Shown here: positions 1 through 10,427 of the stretch, piece by piece
Layout: each line of letters starts with the position of its first letter
How positions within the stretch are numbered: the first letter of the stretch is position 1
Source of the DNA: Vicia villosa
Lineage: Eukaryota; Streptophyta; Magnoliopsida; Fabales; Fabaceae
DNA: 64,000 nucleotides
Assembly (NCBI RefSeq): GCF_029867415.1
Contig: NC_081185.1
Location: 42,540,766-42,604,765, forward strand
Direction of reading: 5' to 3'
Program-made: the position numbers and the translations under genes
Notes under the pieces: model-generated
Seen by the model: only the letters and a program-made list of their open reading frames with translations
Told to the model about the DNA's origin: nothing
Databases searched by the model: none

Positions 1-78
1 ATATGGTAAATAGAACTGAATGATGAGTGATCTGAATGAGACATAGTCGTACGCTTTAATCTTTAACTTTCGCCTAGG

Positions 79-83
79 CCGCC
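79..83 (+). repeat. TSD of E1, left copy (CCGCC)
   Basis: The bases before the LTR start are CCGCC and are repeated exactly at 11766-11770. A 5 bp target-site duplication is normal for Ty3/gypsy integrase. Confidence 0.9.
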
Positions 84-1420
84 TGATCGGTCACCATTTT
101 ACACTCAATTTCATCATAAATTCGACACACGATCATCATGTTTGGTAACACTTTGTGTTTATTTCCCAATGTTTTCTTTAATTTATCTAGTTTTAAGTTT
201 ATTTGTGTGAAGTTTGTTTTTGTGTCATTCTCATTGTAAGTTAGGTGCTTTTTATCTCGTTTGGTAATGGTTTCAGTTTAGCTTAAGATTGATGGAAGAT
301 CGCATGGCCAAGAGGTGTGAAATAGGAAGCAAAAAGCCAAGAAGGAACATATGGGCAGAGGCGGACACGGTCTGACCGTGTCGCCTGACACGGCCGTGTC
401 CGACCTCCTGAAGAAAGTAGACCATCAGACCAGAAGCTGACACGGTCTGCCCGTGTCAAGTGACACGGCCGTGTCAGCTGTGCGGACCAATTTTCTGAAT
501 TTTGGTTTTTCCAATATTTTTAAAGTCCAAGGGCAGTTTAGGTATTGCGGCTGAAATCTGAAAACCTAGGGAGATTAAAAGAGATTGAAAGACAAGGAGA
601 AGGCACTTTTTGGATCGTACGATAGAATTCACAAGAAAGGAGAGATAGCTTCATCAAGGATTGGGAAGACGAAGAGATTCAACGGTGGACACCATTGAAG
701 ATCCGAGTTCTCTTAATTGTTGTAATGTCTAAACTCTTTGATTCTGTTTTCTTGAATATTATGAGAGGCTAAACCCCCCAATGCCAGGGGGTGTCCCTGA
801 TTTGCATTGTAATGACTCTGAATATCGTTGTTCTTTAATCAAGCTTTCATATTTTGCAATTTAATTGTTTAATGTTTTTATTGCTTTCTTTGTCGGCAAA
901 ACAAGATTGATCCACGGTTAACAATCTGTAGGACTACGGTTGTTAAGGTTTTTAAACAATTAAATCTTATTGTTATCACCTAGGCCTAGGGATACCGTAA
1001 GGTTATTTGAAAAATTCTTGATTATTTACATCTTTGGTTCACAAGCCTTGTTTCTAAGGACTTAGGCATTAGGGTTGCAAACCAAAAGGTTTTCACTAAG
1101 GACTTAGGAAAACACCCTTAAGAACAGATAGTTGCATCATATGAACTTGTTGAAGAGATCTTATTACAGAGTCATTAGAAGGCTAATCATACACCTACCT
1201 TGGCATTACTCTTAATTTACACACAAAAGCTATTTTACTTTCAGCTTATTTATTTGAATTTTATTATTTCAAGATTTCAATATAAAACCCATATACCATT
1301 TTGTTTAATTGACTATTAAAATAATTTATATTTACTACGCAATCCTCGTGATCGATACTTGGGGTAAAACCCATTAGAACTACACCGGTAAAAATAGTAC
1401 ACTTGCTATTTTTACGATCA
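84..1420 (+). repeat. 5' LTR of E1
   Basis: The LTR starts TGATCGGTCACC and ends TTTTTACGATCA, giving terminal inverted repeats TGATCG/CGATCA. It holds two pairs of GC-rich palindromes (364-400 and 439-476), a C5-6/G5-6 hairpin near 775-792, and a possible TATA element (ATATAAAA) near 1280. It matches 10428-11765 apart from one G. Its start and end are homologous to the LTR of E4. Confidence 0.95.
364..476 (+). repeat. paired GC-rich palindromes in the E1 LTR
   Basis: Each of two units has an interrupted palindrome followed by a perfect one. GACACGGT-CTG-ACCGTGTC (364-382) is followed by GACACGGCCGTGTC (387-400). GACACGG-TCTGC-CCGTGTC (439-457) is followed by TGACACGGCCGTGTCA (461-476). Three further units lie at 7284-7486 and the LTR pair recurs in the 3' LTR (about 10708-10820). 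The function is unknown. Confidence 0.85.
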
Positions 1421-1426
1421 AGTTTT

Positions 1427-1444
1427 TGGCGCCGTTGCCGGGGA
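1427..1444 (+). other. primer binding site of E1 (tRNA-Asp type)
   Basis: TGGCGCCGTTGCCGGGGA lies 6 bases after the 5' LTR. It is the complement expected of the 3' end of plant tRNA-Asp, the usual primer of Athila elements. The same 18-mer occurs in E3 and, inverted, in E6. Confidence 0.92.
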
Positions 1445-1582
1445 TTGCCAAAATATAAGTTGTTAAATAGTCCATTAAAATTTTATTGCTCTGCAATTAA
1501 AATTTTATTTTTGCTGAAATTACATTTGTTTAGTTTTATTTGTCATTTTATTTACTTTAAACTAATTAACTTCTAATCTTGT

Positions 1583-4500
1583 ATGCGAGGTAAGGCCTCA
1601 GCTGAACTTCTTTTTGACGCAGAACCAGAAAGGCTATTGCGAGCAAGACTCCGAGAAGTTAAACAGAAAAGACTGGCTTCAAAAGAAGAATCTCCTATAG
1701 TCTCAGAATCAGAAGACGAAGAAAGAATATCTCTTTCATCCGAGCAGTCAGAATCTGAGCCTGAAACTATGGCAGCTGATCCACCTCCCCCAGAGAGGCT
1801 TTTAGGAGACTATGGAAGGGATAATGCCCCGCTTGGAAGAATGACCATCGTAAACCAACCGGTCAATGTGGCACACTTCCAACTCCATCCTTCAACTATC
1901 CGACAGTTGGAGAGCAAGCCGTTTGCAGGAAGAATCAATGAAGATGCAAATAAGCATCTGCAAAGATTCCTCACCACAACTACATCATTAAAGATTGAAG
2001 GCCATTCTGAAGAGGCCAAGAGACTTGTGATGTTTCCATTCACTTTATCTGAAGACGCAGAAGAATGGTTTTACTCACTTCCAGCTGGAAGCATCACAAC
2101 ATGGCAACAAATGGAAACGGCTTTCCTTAATGAATATTTCCCTGCATCAGTTTTTATTCGAAAAAGATATGATATTGTGAATTTCAAGCAAAAAGAAGGG
2201 GAATCATTAGGAGATGCGTACAAAAGGTTTAAGAGATGTTTGGTTGCGTGTCCGACTCATAACATGGACCCAACCGAGCAAATGCAGACGTTTGTGAACG
2301 GTCTTCGACTGAAGACAAAACAGCTTATCGACACTGCTGCCGGTGGCTCAACTAACTTTGCAACAGCCACTGGTATCAAGAGAATCATAGAAGAGATTGC
2401 CGCCAATGAGCACATTGAGTTATATGACCGCGCTATGAGCCAACCAGAAGGAAAAATTGATTTGAAGCTTGCTGATCAGGTGGTTAAAATGGAAGAACAG
2501 ATTGCAGCTGAAGTAGAAAGAAGATTGAAAAAAATGAATCTCGGTGAACAGAAGGTAGCACAGGTTGAGCCAACCACCTCAATTATATGTGAAATATGTA
2601 GTGGACCGCATTTTGCCATGCATTGTGTGGCAACGCAGGAACAGGTGGAACAGATTCATATGTTGAGGCAAAACAATCCTTATGCCAATACATATAATCC
2701 GGGTTGGAAAAATCATCCAAATTTTGCATGGAAGGACCAACAAGGAAACTTTCAAAAGCAGGGACCAATCCAATATCAATCTCCAGCTCAGTCACAACAA
2801 TACAGACCTCCTCAACAACAAGTTCCCTATCAGCAACAATTTCAACATCACCCGCAACAGTTCCAATCTCAAGCACCTCAACAATTGCAGCAACAGGTAC
2901 CGAAGAAGGCAGAATGGGAGATAGCTATTGAAAAGATGGCAGCTCAAAACTCTCAATTTCAGGAAGAAACTAGGAGCAACTTGAGAAACACAGGGGCATC
3001 AATAAAAAACTTAGAGATTCAAGTGAGTCAGATTGCCCAACAAATGACCAACACTCAACCACAAGGCGCTCTCCCTAGTGCCACGGTTACAAATCCCAGA
3101 GACAACAATCATGTGAACGCTGTAATTACCAGAAGCAATAAATCCAATGACAAACCGGAGAGAAATTTCGAGGATGAGGATATGTTGATTGAAGTTGATG
3201 TCGAGATTAAAGAGAATGAGGGTGTAAGTCAAGAAGTCAAGAGGGACGAAAGGGTAGTACAAGAAAAGGTAGCTACACCAAAACCGGCAGTTAAACTCCC
3301 TTTTCCCACGAGAAATAGGAAGAAAGAACAACATGAGAAGAATTTCGAGAAGTTCTTAGAGATGTTCAAGAAACTTGAGCTGAACATTCCTTTCTTAGAG
3401 GCACTTGAGCAAATGCCCACTTATGCGAAATTTATGAAGGATATCATTTCAAAAAGGCGAACCATCGATGATGATCCGATTATTCTAACCGAGACGTGTA
3501 GTGCTATTTTGCAGGGAATGAAGATTCCGGTTAAAAAGAAAGACAGAGGTTCGGTAACTATACCATGCACAATTGGTGATAGGTCTTTCAAGAAAGCACT
3601 GATAGACTTAGGAGCAAGTGTGAGTCTTATGCCATTATCCATTTACAAAAGATTGGGAATAGGTAAAGTACAAGACACACGAATGACACTCCAGTTCGCT
3701 GACCAATCAATTAAAAGACCTTACGGAGTGGTAGAAGACGTGTTGGTGAAAATCGATAAGTTCGTATTCCCGGTAGACTTTGTTATTTTAGAGATGCCCG
3801 AAGATGAAGAGATACCAATCATTTTAGGGAGACCATTTCTAGAGACCGGGAGGTGTTTGATCGACATAGAGGAAGGTACAATGACCTTGAAAGTTTATGA
3901 TGAAGAGTTGAAGATTGATGTGCGAAACACTATGAAGTACAAGGATGATGTTGCCACAAGTCAACACATTGAGGTAATTGAGCGAATTTGTGATGAAGAA
4001 AACTCTTTGACAAAACATAAATTACCCTTGGAAAGAGTTTTGAGTCTATCAATTTTCGAAGAAGAGGAGGTAATTGATGAAAAAGATAGTGAAGTTTTAG
4101 CCATGATGGAAATATCATTTGCCAAAGATTCTCGCCACAGCAGATGGGAGGATCTAAGGCAACCGTTAGTGGAAGTAAGTAAAGATGAACCAAAGAAGGG
4201 GGCTGAACTCAAACAATTACCGGAGAACCTCAAATACGTCTTTTTAGACACTGAAAGTAAGTGCCCGGCTATAATAAGTTCTCACCTTGAATTCCTTCAA
4301 GAAGATAAACTTGTCAAAGTTCTGAAAAAGCATAAAAGTGCCCTTGGATGGTCAATTGAAGACTTGAAAGGAATAAGTCCAACACTTTGCATGCACAAGA
4401 TTTTAATGGAAGAGAATCACAAACCGGTTGTCCAACCTCAACGACGACTGAATCCAGCAATGAAGGAGGTGGTTAGAAAGGAGGTGGTAAAACTTTTGGA

Positions 4501-5842
4501 CGCCGGGATGATCTACCCAATATCTGACAGTTCATGGGTGAGTCCAGTTCATGTGGTCCCAAAGAAAGGTGGAACTACCGTTGTTAAGAACGAAAAAAAT
4601 GAGTTGATTCCCACAAGGACAGTTACAGGGTGGAGAGTCTGTATTGACTACCGAAGACTAAATCAAGCAACAAGAAAAGATCACTTCCCGTTGCCTTTCA
4701 TCGACCAGATGTTAGAAAGGTTGGCGGGTCATGACTACTATTGTTTCCTTGATGGTTACTCAGGGTATAATCAGATAGCTGTGGCACCAGAGGATCAAGA
4801 GAAGACCGCGTTTACATGCCCTTTTGGTATTTTTGCCTACAGAAGAATGCCATTCGGGTTATGTAATGCACCGGCCACATTTCAACGATGCATGCAATCC
4901 ATTTTTTCCGATATGCTTGAGAAGCACATGGAAGTGTTCATGGATGACTTCTCGGTTTTTGGTAAGTCTTTTGATAACTGCTTAACTAACCTTGCTATTG
5001 TTTTAGAAAGATGCCAACAAACCAACTTAATCCTAAATTGGGAGAAGTGCCACTTCATGGTGCGTGAAGGTATAGTCTTGGGCCACAAAATTTCTCATAA
5101 GGGAATAGAAGTTGATCAAGCCAAGATAGAAGTCATTGCAAAATTACCTCCTCCCCTGAATGAAAAAGGTATCCGAAGTTTCTTAGGGCATGCGGGTTTT
5201 TACCGTAGGTTCATAAGAGATTTCTCAAAAATAGCAAAACCGTTAACTACACTTTTAGTTAAGGACAAAGCTTTTGATTTTGACAAAGAATGTGCCGCAG
5301 CATTTGATACATTAAAGAAAAAATTAGTATCGGCACCAATTGTTGTAGCACCAGATTGGTCTCTACCTTTTGAGATCATGTGTGATGCAAGTGATATTGC
5401 AGTAGGGGCGGTGTTGGGACAACGTAGAGAAAAATTGTTACATGTTATTTACTACGCTAGTCATGTGTTGAACCCTGCACAGATGAACTATGCAACTACT
5501 GAAAAGGAGTTGTTAGCAGTTGTTTATGCCTTTGATAAATTCAGGCAATATCTGTTGGGTTCTAGAGTCATTGTTTATACTGACCATGCTGCTTTGAAGT
5601 ATCTTTTTGCTAAACAGGACTCTAAGCCAAGACTGCTAAGATGGATCTTACTACTTCAAGAGTTTGATGTAGAAATTCGTGACAAGAAAGGATCTGAGAA
5701 CACTGTAGCAGATCATTTGTCGCGAATGTCACCAATTGAAGAGACAGAAACCACACGCCCAATAAAGGATGAGTTCGCAGATGAACATATCCTCGCTGTT
5801 ATTGGTATACCTTGGTTCGCCGATTATGCGAATTTTTGGTAG
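1583..5842 (+). CDS. Athila gag-protease-RT-RNase H polyprotein
   Basis: This 1419-residue ORF encodes capsid-like Gag and the replication enzymes of E1. The retrotransposon gag domain lies at about residues 110-240. A CX2CX3HX4C knuckle starts near residue 336, followed by a Q-rich stretch (about 386-440). The aspartic protease motif is [12 protein letters not shown], with the Asp near residue 675. RT spans about 985-1160 with catalytic FMDDF near 1119. RNase H begins near 1263 (CDASD) and has YTDH further on. The start is the first ATG after the leader. The ORF stops at TAG 5840-5842, right after a five-T run (5833-5837), while the integrase homology continues in another frame. One extra T would make the frames continuous, so this is either a one-base loss or an unproven frameshift site. 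Domain calls are firm; activity is not shown. Confidence 0.93.
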   Translation: MRGKASAELLFDAEPERLLRARLREVKQKRLASKEESPIVSESEDEERISLSSEQSESEPETMAADPPPPERLLGDYGRDNAPLGRMTIVNQPVNVAHFQLHPSTIRQLESKPFAGRINEDANKHLQRFLTTTTSLKIEGHSEEAKRLVMFPFTLSEDAEEWFYSLPAGSITTWQQMETAFLNEYFPASVFIRKRYDIVNFKQKEGESLGDAYKRFKRCLVACPTHNMDPTEQMQTFVNGLRLKTKQLIDTAAGGSTNFATATGIKRIIEEIAANEHIELYDRAMSQPEGKIDLKLADQVVKMEEQIAAEVERRLKKMNLGEQKVAQVEPTTSIICEICSGPHFAMHCVATQEQVEQIHMLRQNNPYANTYNPGWKNHPNFAWKDQQGNFQKQGPIQYQSPAQSQQYRPPQQQVPYQQQFQHHPQQFQSQAPQQLQQQVPKKAEWEIAIEKMAAQNSQFQEETRSNLRNTGASIKNLEIQVSQIAQQMTNTQPQGALPSATVTNPRDNNHVNAVITRSNKSNDKPERNFEDEDMLIEVDVEIKENEGVSQEVKRDERVVQEKVATPKPAVKLPFPTRNRKKEQHEKNFEKFLEMFKKLELNIPFLEALEQMPTYAKFMKDIISKRRTIDDDPIILTETCSAILQGMKIPVKKKDRGSVTIPCTIGDRSFKKALIDLGASVSLMPLSIYKRLGIGKVQDTRMTLQFADQSIKRPYGVVEDVLVKIDKFVFPVDFVILEMPEDEEIPIILGRPFLETGRCLIDIEEGTMTLKVYDEELKIDVRNTMKYKDDVATSQHIEVIERICDEENSLTKHKLPLERVLSLSIFEEEEVIDEKDSEVLAMMEISFAKDSRHSRWEDLRQPLVEVSKDEPKKGAELKQLPENLKYVFLDTESKCPAIISSHLEFLQEDKLVKVLKKHKSALGWSIEDLKGISPTLCMHKILMEENHKPVVQPQRRLNPAMKEVVRKEVVKLLDAGMIYPISDSSWVSPVHVVPKKGGTTVVKNEKNELIPTRTVTGWRVCIDYRRLNQATRKDHFPLPFIDQMLERLAGHDYYCFLDGYSGYNQIAVAPEDQEKTAFTCPFGIFAYRRMPFGLCNAPATFQRCMQSIFSDMLEKHMEVFMDDFSVFGKSFDNCLTNLAIVLERCQQTNLILNWEKCHFMVREGIVLGHKISHKGIEVDQAKIEVIAKLPPPLNEKGIRSFLGHAGFYRRFIRDFSKIAKPLTTLLVKDKAFDFDKECAAAFDTLKKKLVSAPIVVAPDWSLPFEIMCDASDIAVGAVLGQRREKLLHVIYYASHVLNPAQMNYATTEKELLAVVYAFDKFRQYLLGSRVIVYTDHAALKYLFAKQDSKPRLLRWILLLQEFDVEIRDKKGSENTVADHLSRMSPIEETETTRPIKDEFADEHILAVIGIPWFADYANFW

Positions 5843-7089
5843 GTGGTATTATCCCTGATGATTTTGACTATAACCGTAGAAAAAAGTTTTTACATGATTG
5901 CAGGTTCTACTTGTGGGATGATCCTTACTTATACAAGAAAGGTCTCGATGGGTTGATTAGAAGATGTGTACCTGAAGAGGAACAACGAGATGTACTGAAA
6001 GCATGCCATGACTCAGAATACGGAGGACATTTCAGTGGTGATAGAACAGCTGCAAAAGTCCTACAATCTGGTCTATATTGGCCCACCATATTCAAAGACG
6101 CCCAAAGCATTGTGAAAGAATGCGACAGGTGTCAGCGAACAGGGAATATCTCAAAAAGAAATCAGATGCCTCAGAAGGGTATTCTTGAAGTGGAGTTGTT
6201 TGATGTGTGGGGTATTGATTTCATGGGACCCTTTCCACCATCATGTGGAAAAAATTACATCCTGGTAGCGGTGGACTACGTCTCTAAATGGGTTGAAGCA
6301 GTTGCTCTACCTACAAATGATGCCAAAGTGGTGGTAACTTTCCTCAAGAACAACATATTCTCCAGATTCGGTGTCCCCCGAACACTCATAAGCGATGAAG
6401 GTACACATTTCTTGAATAAGTTGATGGAGAATCTGCTGAAAAAGTATAATGTGAAGCACAAGATTGCAACAGCTTACCACCCTCAGACTAGTGGTCAAGT
6501 AGAGGTATCGAACAGGCAAATTAAACAGATTCTCGAAAAGACAGTCAACACCTCAAGAAAAGATTGGGCTGTGAAGCTCGACGATGCATTATGGGCCTAC
6601 AGGACGGCTTTCAAAACACCCATAGGCATGTCACCCTACCAGTTGGTTTATGGTAAAGCTTGCCATTTACCACTCGAGCTTGAACACAAGGCATTTTGGG
6701 CATCTAAATTCCTTAATTATGATATTGTAAAAGCCGGTGAGTCCCGTATCCTTCAACTACACGAGTTAGAGGAATTTCGAGATCAAGCATATGAAAATGC
6801 CAAGATATACAAAGAACAAACAAAGAAGTGGCACGATCAGAGGATCATCAAGAAGGATTTTTGGGAAGGACAACTCGTGTTATTGTTTAACTCGAGGCTG
6901 AAGCTGTTTCCTGGAAAATTGAAATCCAGATGGTCAGGACCTTTTGTTGTACACAAAGTTTTCCCACATGGCGCGATTGAAGTTAAAAACCAAGTCACTG
7001 GGGATATATTCAAAGTAAATGGACAGAGGTTGAAACCCTACTATGCTGGGCATGAAGTTAGATCAATTGAACATGTGCGTCTCACTTAA
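5812..7089 (+). CDS. Athila integrase (downstream frame of pol)
   Basis: The 425-residue ORF inserts element cDNA into the genome. The HHCC zinc domain is visible (H near residue 65, CDRC near 104). The catalytic triad is D136 (GIDFMG), D195 (ISDEG) and E231 (GQVEV), with the canonical 35 residues between the second D and E. The family motif YGKACHLP is present. The C-terminal part ends with a [10 protein letters not shown] motif typical of this lineage. The first residues (about 1-6) are an artefact of the frame; real homology starts around 5830, where the RT frame stops. In the cell it would be made as part of pol and cleaved by the protease. All three catalytic residues are intact, so the frame change is the only obvious defect. 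Confidence 0.9.
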   Translation: MVRRLCEFLVGGIIPDDFDYNRRKKFLHDCRFYLWDDPYLYKKGLDGLIRRCVPEEEQRDVLKACHDSEYGGHFSGDRTAAKVLQSGLYWPTIFKDAQSIVKECDRCQRTGNISKRNQMPQKGILEVELFDVWGIDFMGPFPPSCGKNYILVAVDYVSKWVEAVALPTNDAKVVVTFLKNNIFSRFGVPRTLISDEGTHFLNKLMENLLKKYNVKHKIATAYHPQTSGQVEVSNRQIKQILEKTVNTSRKDWAVKLDDALWAYRTAFKTPIGMSPYQLVYGKACHLPLELEHKAFWASKFLNYDIVKAGESRILQLHELEEFRDQAYENAKIYKEQTKKWHDQRIIKKDFWEGQLVLLFNSRLKLFPGKLKSRWSGPFVVHKVFPHGAIEVKNQVTGDIFKVNGQRLKPYYAGHEVRSIEHVRLT

Positions 7090-7113
7090 TGAGGGAGGCG
7101 TTCGTCGAGCCAT

Positions 7114-7152
7114 GCGACGTTAAACGAAGCGCTGAGTGGGAGGCAACCCACT
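7114..7152 (+). other. conserved post-pol hairpin with AGGCAA loop (E1)
   Basis: AGTGGG-AGGCAA-CCCACT at 7135-7152 is preceded by the conserved string GACGTTAAACGAAGCGC. Related blocks with different stems but the same loop core occur in E3 (19028-19072), E4 (52755-52797, inverted) and E8 (63110-63148). It sits about 25 bases after the integrase stop. Confidence 0.8.
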
Positions 7153-7283
7153 ATTTTTGTTTTTTTTTTAACAGTTTGCTTTGTTTGTTTAGTTTTAGTT
7201 GTAGGTTGTTGTTGGCGCACAGCTATCAGGGAGTGAAAAGAGCAGAAAATTCAAAACGGCGAAAATTTTGTGAAGGCAGTAGC

Positions 7284-7486
7284 TGACACGGTCTGGCCGT
7301 GTTGACGGACACGGCCGTGTCACCTTACTCCAGAATTTTGAAAAGAAAAGTTGGAATTCCAGATTCGGACACGGTCTGACCGTGTTGCTTGACACGCCCG
7401 TGTCACCTGGATTGATTTTTAAAGAAAAATAAGGAACTTCCAGACTCGGACACGGTCTGGCCGTGGCACCTGACACGGCCGTGTCA
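7284..7486 (+). repeat. three internal copies of the E1 palindrome unit
   Basis: Units of about 80 bp repeat the LTR pattern of an interrupted CACGG/CCGTG palindrome followed by GACACGGCCGTGTC. The second copy carries GACACGCCCGTGTC, one substitution from perfect. They are followed each time by a short AT-rich spacer. Confidence 0.85.
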
Positions 7487-7770
7487 GCGAGTCAGAGTTG
7501 AAATTTTTTTTAAGATTTTCTGTGGGTCCCGCGCGCCCCACTTTTCAAAACCCTACTTTCTCCTCCTCTTTCCCCACTTTACCTCTTTCTTTCTCTTTCT
7601 TTTTTTCTTCTTCCCCAACAACAACTTCCCTCCTCCATTACTCTTCCATCAAAAACCTTCATCCACCTCTCCAAATATTCAATTTTTCCTCACACCCGCT
7701 TCACAAAAAGTGCTCCATTCACAGTGCTCCATCCACCTACGGTGGCCGTTTTCTCTAATTCCACTTTTGA

Positions 7771-7788
7771 GTTTTTGTTTTTTTTCAG
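7771..7788 (+). promoter_or_regulatory. predicted 3' splice acceptor before the third ORF
   Basis: A T-rich tract runs into TTTTTCAG/GT, with AG at 7787-7788, only 9 bases before the ATG at 7798. Envelope-like third ORFs of retroviruses and some plant Ty3/gypsy elements are known to be expressed from spliced RNA. The splice is a prediction from the motif alone. Confidence 0.45.
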
Positions 7789-7797
7789 GTACCCAAA

Positions 7798-9072
7798 ATG
7801 CCCCCGAAGAATGCTTCTAGAAGAAGGCCATCCGAGGATGGACCTTCAAGACCTTCTACTCGACCACGGAGGAATGTGGCACAGGCGGATGAACCGAGCA
7901 ACGAGAATGCTCATGGATTCACTTTCTCCATACCCGCCCATGAAGTCCGGTATGCAAAACTTAAGGATAGACGGTTAATTCCAAACAGGTATTTGTGTCC
8001 CTCTACTTTAGCTGAATTGGGTTTGTCTGAGGATGTTCATAGGCTGCTGAATAAAATAGGGCTGTTAGACTTTATGTTGCGTACAACACCAACTTATGAA
8101 CGGATAACATTAGAGTTCTTAAGTACAGTGGAGTACGAGGTGCATACGGATTGGGAAAGAAACCTCCCTATGTGTACCGGGGCCATCACTTTTCAGTTGT
8201 TTCAAATGCAACACCGGTTAACGCTCGAGGAATTAGGTGCTATACTTGGTATACCCGTTAATGGTCCCGGAAAATTGCCTAGTGATTTTATTCCAGGTCG
8301 GTTTTGGTCTAAGATCACAGGAACTGAGTATATCGCGAAGGACGCGAAAGCCTCCCGGATTCATAATCCTTGTTTTCGTTATGTGCAAAAATGCTTGGCT
8401 TATTCTATGTTTGGCAGGGGTGATAGCCAAGGCGTTATTTCGCAAACTGAGCTGTTTTTTATGTCCTCAATGATTTCGGAAACTCCGGTCAATGTAGCGG
8501 CTTTTGTAGCTGCCCATTTAAGTAAAGTGGGAAAAGCGGTTTCTGGTGACATTTGTGTTGGAGGCATCATAACTCAAATAGCTACATTCCTCGGCTATGA
8601 CCCGGTGGAGCAACAGCATGCACCAGTGGCAGGTATGACTAAATTAGATATACTTGCTTTGATTAACCAACTTGTGATACAGATGAATGGTACCAATTAC
8701 GAGTACAAAGTTGGGAAAACAGTGATCATGAACCTTCCAAACCCTGAAAGAACCTCCACCATTGACGAAGCAAACTGGAGGTATCGAGAGGTTTTTCGGA
8801 GCAATTATCAGTTTCAGCGGAATGAAGAGAATGAACACCTACAAGGAGAGACGGGTCAATCCTCACAAGGAGGTCACCAATCTTCATCTTTCACAAGTGA
8901 AGAATGGAAGTGGATTCACGGCGAATTCGCTGATCTCAGAGGTGAGCAAGCGCGTCAAAGTTTAGAGCTACACCGTCAAGGAGATGAACAAACCCGTCAA
9001 GGCGTGATGATGACGGAGATGCATAGCATGATGCAACAATTGATGTTGCATTTCCCTCCTCCTCCTCAGTAG
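7798..9072 (+). CDS. third ORF, ATHILA ORF-1 family (env-position protein)
   Basis: This 424-residue ORF lies between integrase and the 3' LTR, where Athila elements carry an extra gene. The segment around residues 65-170 (CPSTLAELGL, EYEVHTDWE, LTLEELGAILGIP) resembles the ATHILA ORF-1 protein family. The N-terminus is basic (MPPKNASRRRPSEDG). The C-terminal third is polar and Q/E-rich, probably coiled coil, and ends in a Pro-rich tail. I see no signal peptide and no clear membrane span, so an envelope role is not supported by the sequence. The start is the first ATG after the predicted acceptor at 7788. The biochemical function is unknown. The frame is fully open, consistent with recent activity of the family. 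Confidence 0.8.
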   Translation: MPPKNASRRRPSEDGPSRPSTRPRRNVAQADEPSNENAHGFTFSIPAHEVRYAKLKDRRLIPNRYLCPSTLAELGLSEDVHRLLNKIGLLDFMLRTTPTYERITLEFLSTVEYEVHTDWERNLPMCTGAITFQLFQMQHRLTLEELGAILGIPVNGPGKLPSDFIPGRFWSKITGTEYIAKDAKASRIHNPCFRYVQKCLAYSMFGRGDSQGVISQTELFFMSSMISETPVNVAAFVAAHLSKVGKAVSGDICVGGIITQIATFLGYDPVEQQHAPVAGMTKLDILALINQLVIQMNGTNYEYKVGKTVIMNLPNPERTSTIDEANWRYREVFRSNYQFQRNEENEHLQGETGQSSQGGHQSSSFTSEEWKWIHGEFADLRGEQARQSLELHRQGDEQTRQGVMMTEMHSMMQQLMLHFPPPPQ

Positions 9073-9104
9073 GATGTTCGGTAAGTCCTCTCCGGCGAGT
9101 ACGA

Positions 9105-9143
9105 AAACATTGGGGACAATGTTTAGTGCAAGTGGGGGAGGGA
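9105..9143 (+). other. AGGA-type hairpin plus internal polypurine tract (E1)
   Basis: AAACATTG-GGGA-CAATGTTT (9105-9124) is followed by AAGTGGGGGAGGGA (9130-9143), 33 bases after the stop of the third ORF. The same module, with a different stem, precedes the true PPT at 10393-10427. It may act as a second priming tract; this is inference. Confidence 0.6.
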
Positions 9144-10392
9144 TTTTATCAGTATCGTTTTTTTTTATCAGTATTGTTTTCGTATTTTAGTATTTCATGT
9201 TGATTTGTTTTGTCTGAAATTTTCTTTTTAGTTGAATCAAAAGTGTAACAGGATGAAGGTTGGTGTCGAAGGCATGAAGTATTGAGTGATAAATGGAAGG
9301 ACGACTCGACCAAAAGCTAATATCTCAAGGCACCTTGGAAGTAGATGTAGCCAAAAAAAAAAAGAAGATGTCGGACGCAATATGGCGAACGGAATTGATC
9401 AGTTGAGAGACGAAATCAAGCCGGAAAGAGAAGTCACACGACATGAGGGTGTGCGGAAGCTGCAAACTTAACCTACCTGGTGAGGTTTATAAAAAGCCAA
9501 ACACTTCAAGAGATCACCATGAGAGTGAAATCAGGTATGTCTTTATCTCCCTAATTTTGCGTCTATTCTATCGACATAACACAATTGAGAAATCACACAA
9601 GAGGCAGTTGTTTGTTATTAATTGTTTCATCATCCTATCATTGTTGTTGTCCACCATTGTTGTTTTGTCTTGTATGGTCATATCCCTCGTATAACCCGTT
9701 GAGCCATTCCTCCTTGTTTTGTTTGGTCTTTTCTCCATCTTTTATTATTATCACTTCCGGGTAGCACTTATCGTTTTCTCTTAAGTACAACTGTGTGAAA
9801 ATTGTAAGTTTGGGGTGGCCGATATATGTGTATGAAAGTAAAAAAAAAAAAAAAGAAAAAAGAGAAAGAAAAAAAAGGGGAGAGAAAAAGAGAACAAACA
9901 AAAGAAAAAAAAGAAAGGGGATTGAACACACATGGGCCCAAAGAAAAGTAAAAACCCGTAAAAACGGGGAATATAAGAAGAACACCCCATATGAAAAAAA
10001 AAAAGAATGATAAGAGTAACGTAAGTGCGGAAAAACCAGTTGTGTACCCATTCACTGTTTATCCAACCTCCACCTCAGCCCCGTTACAACCCATAAAGAC
10101 CTCAAATTGTGTGATTCCTTTTTATTGTGTAGTGAAAGTAGGATACTCGCAAAGTCAAGGGTTGATATCGCATATTTTGATCTGAGCGAAAAATACTTTA
10201 ACCAAGAGAGAAATGGTGAGAAGTGTGACAAGTTTGCAGGTGAAACACATTTTGAATTGAAGTGTGACGGACAACAAGGGGCGATGAGTTTCAAAAGCTG
10301 ACTCAAGGAAGGGATTCAAGTTGCGAATGACATCGGCTATGTTGTGGTACCAAAGGAAAATTCAAGGTGTCCTTTGTTTGTTCGCTTGCATC
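9144..10392 (+). other. 3' non-coding region of E1
   Basis: No credible gene is present. It contains an A/G-rich tract at about 9838-9910, continuing in patches to 10007. The T-rich reading frames across it on the minus strand are composition artefacts. Confidence 0.7.
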
Positions 10393-10427
10393 GCTTGAGG
10401 ACAAGCAATGAGATAAGTTTGGGGTTG
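10393..10427 (+). other. hairpin and polypurine tract next to the E1 3' LTR
   Basis: GCTTG-AGGA-CAAGC (10393-10406) is followed by AAGTTTGGGGTTG, which abuts the LTR at 10428. The G-rich purine stretch is in the position of the plus-strand primer. Confidence 0.75.

Larger units (their letters stand above)
7153..7797 (+). other. untranslated spacer between integrase and the third ORF
   Basis: There is no credible coding here. The spacer holds three more palindrome units (7284-7322, 7367-7407, 7448-7486), then a C/T-rich stretch (about 7540-7720) and a likely splice acceptor just before the next ATG. Confidence 0.7.

Noticed and set aside
5829..5842. Canonical -1 ribosomal frameshift heptamer
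   Set aside because: The codons before the T run do not fit X XXY YYZ (AAT TTT would have to slip to GAA TTT), so a programmed site is not supported beyond simple T-run slippage.
7798..9072. A retroviral-type envelope protein
   Set aside because: No signal peptide, membrane span or cleavage site is evident. Only the gene position suggests env, so it is described as ATHILA ORF-1-like.
9638..10051. Minus-strand Phe/Leu/Ser-rich frames resembling membrane proteins
   Set aside because: The apparent hydrophobicity comes from the complement of the A/G-rich tract.
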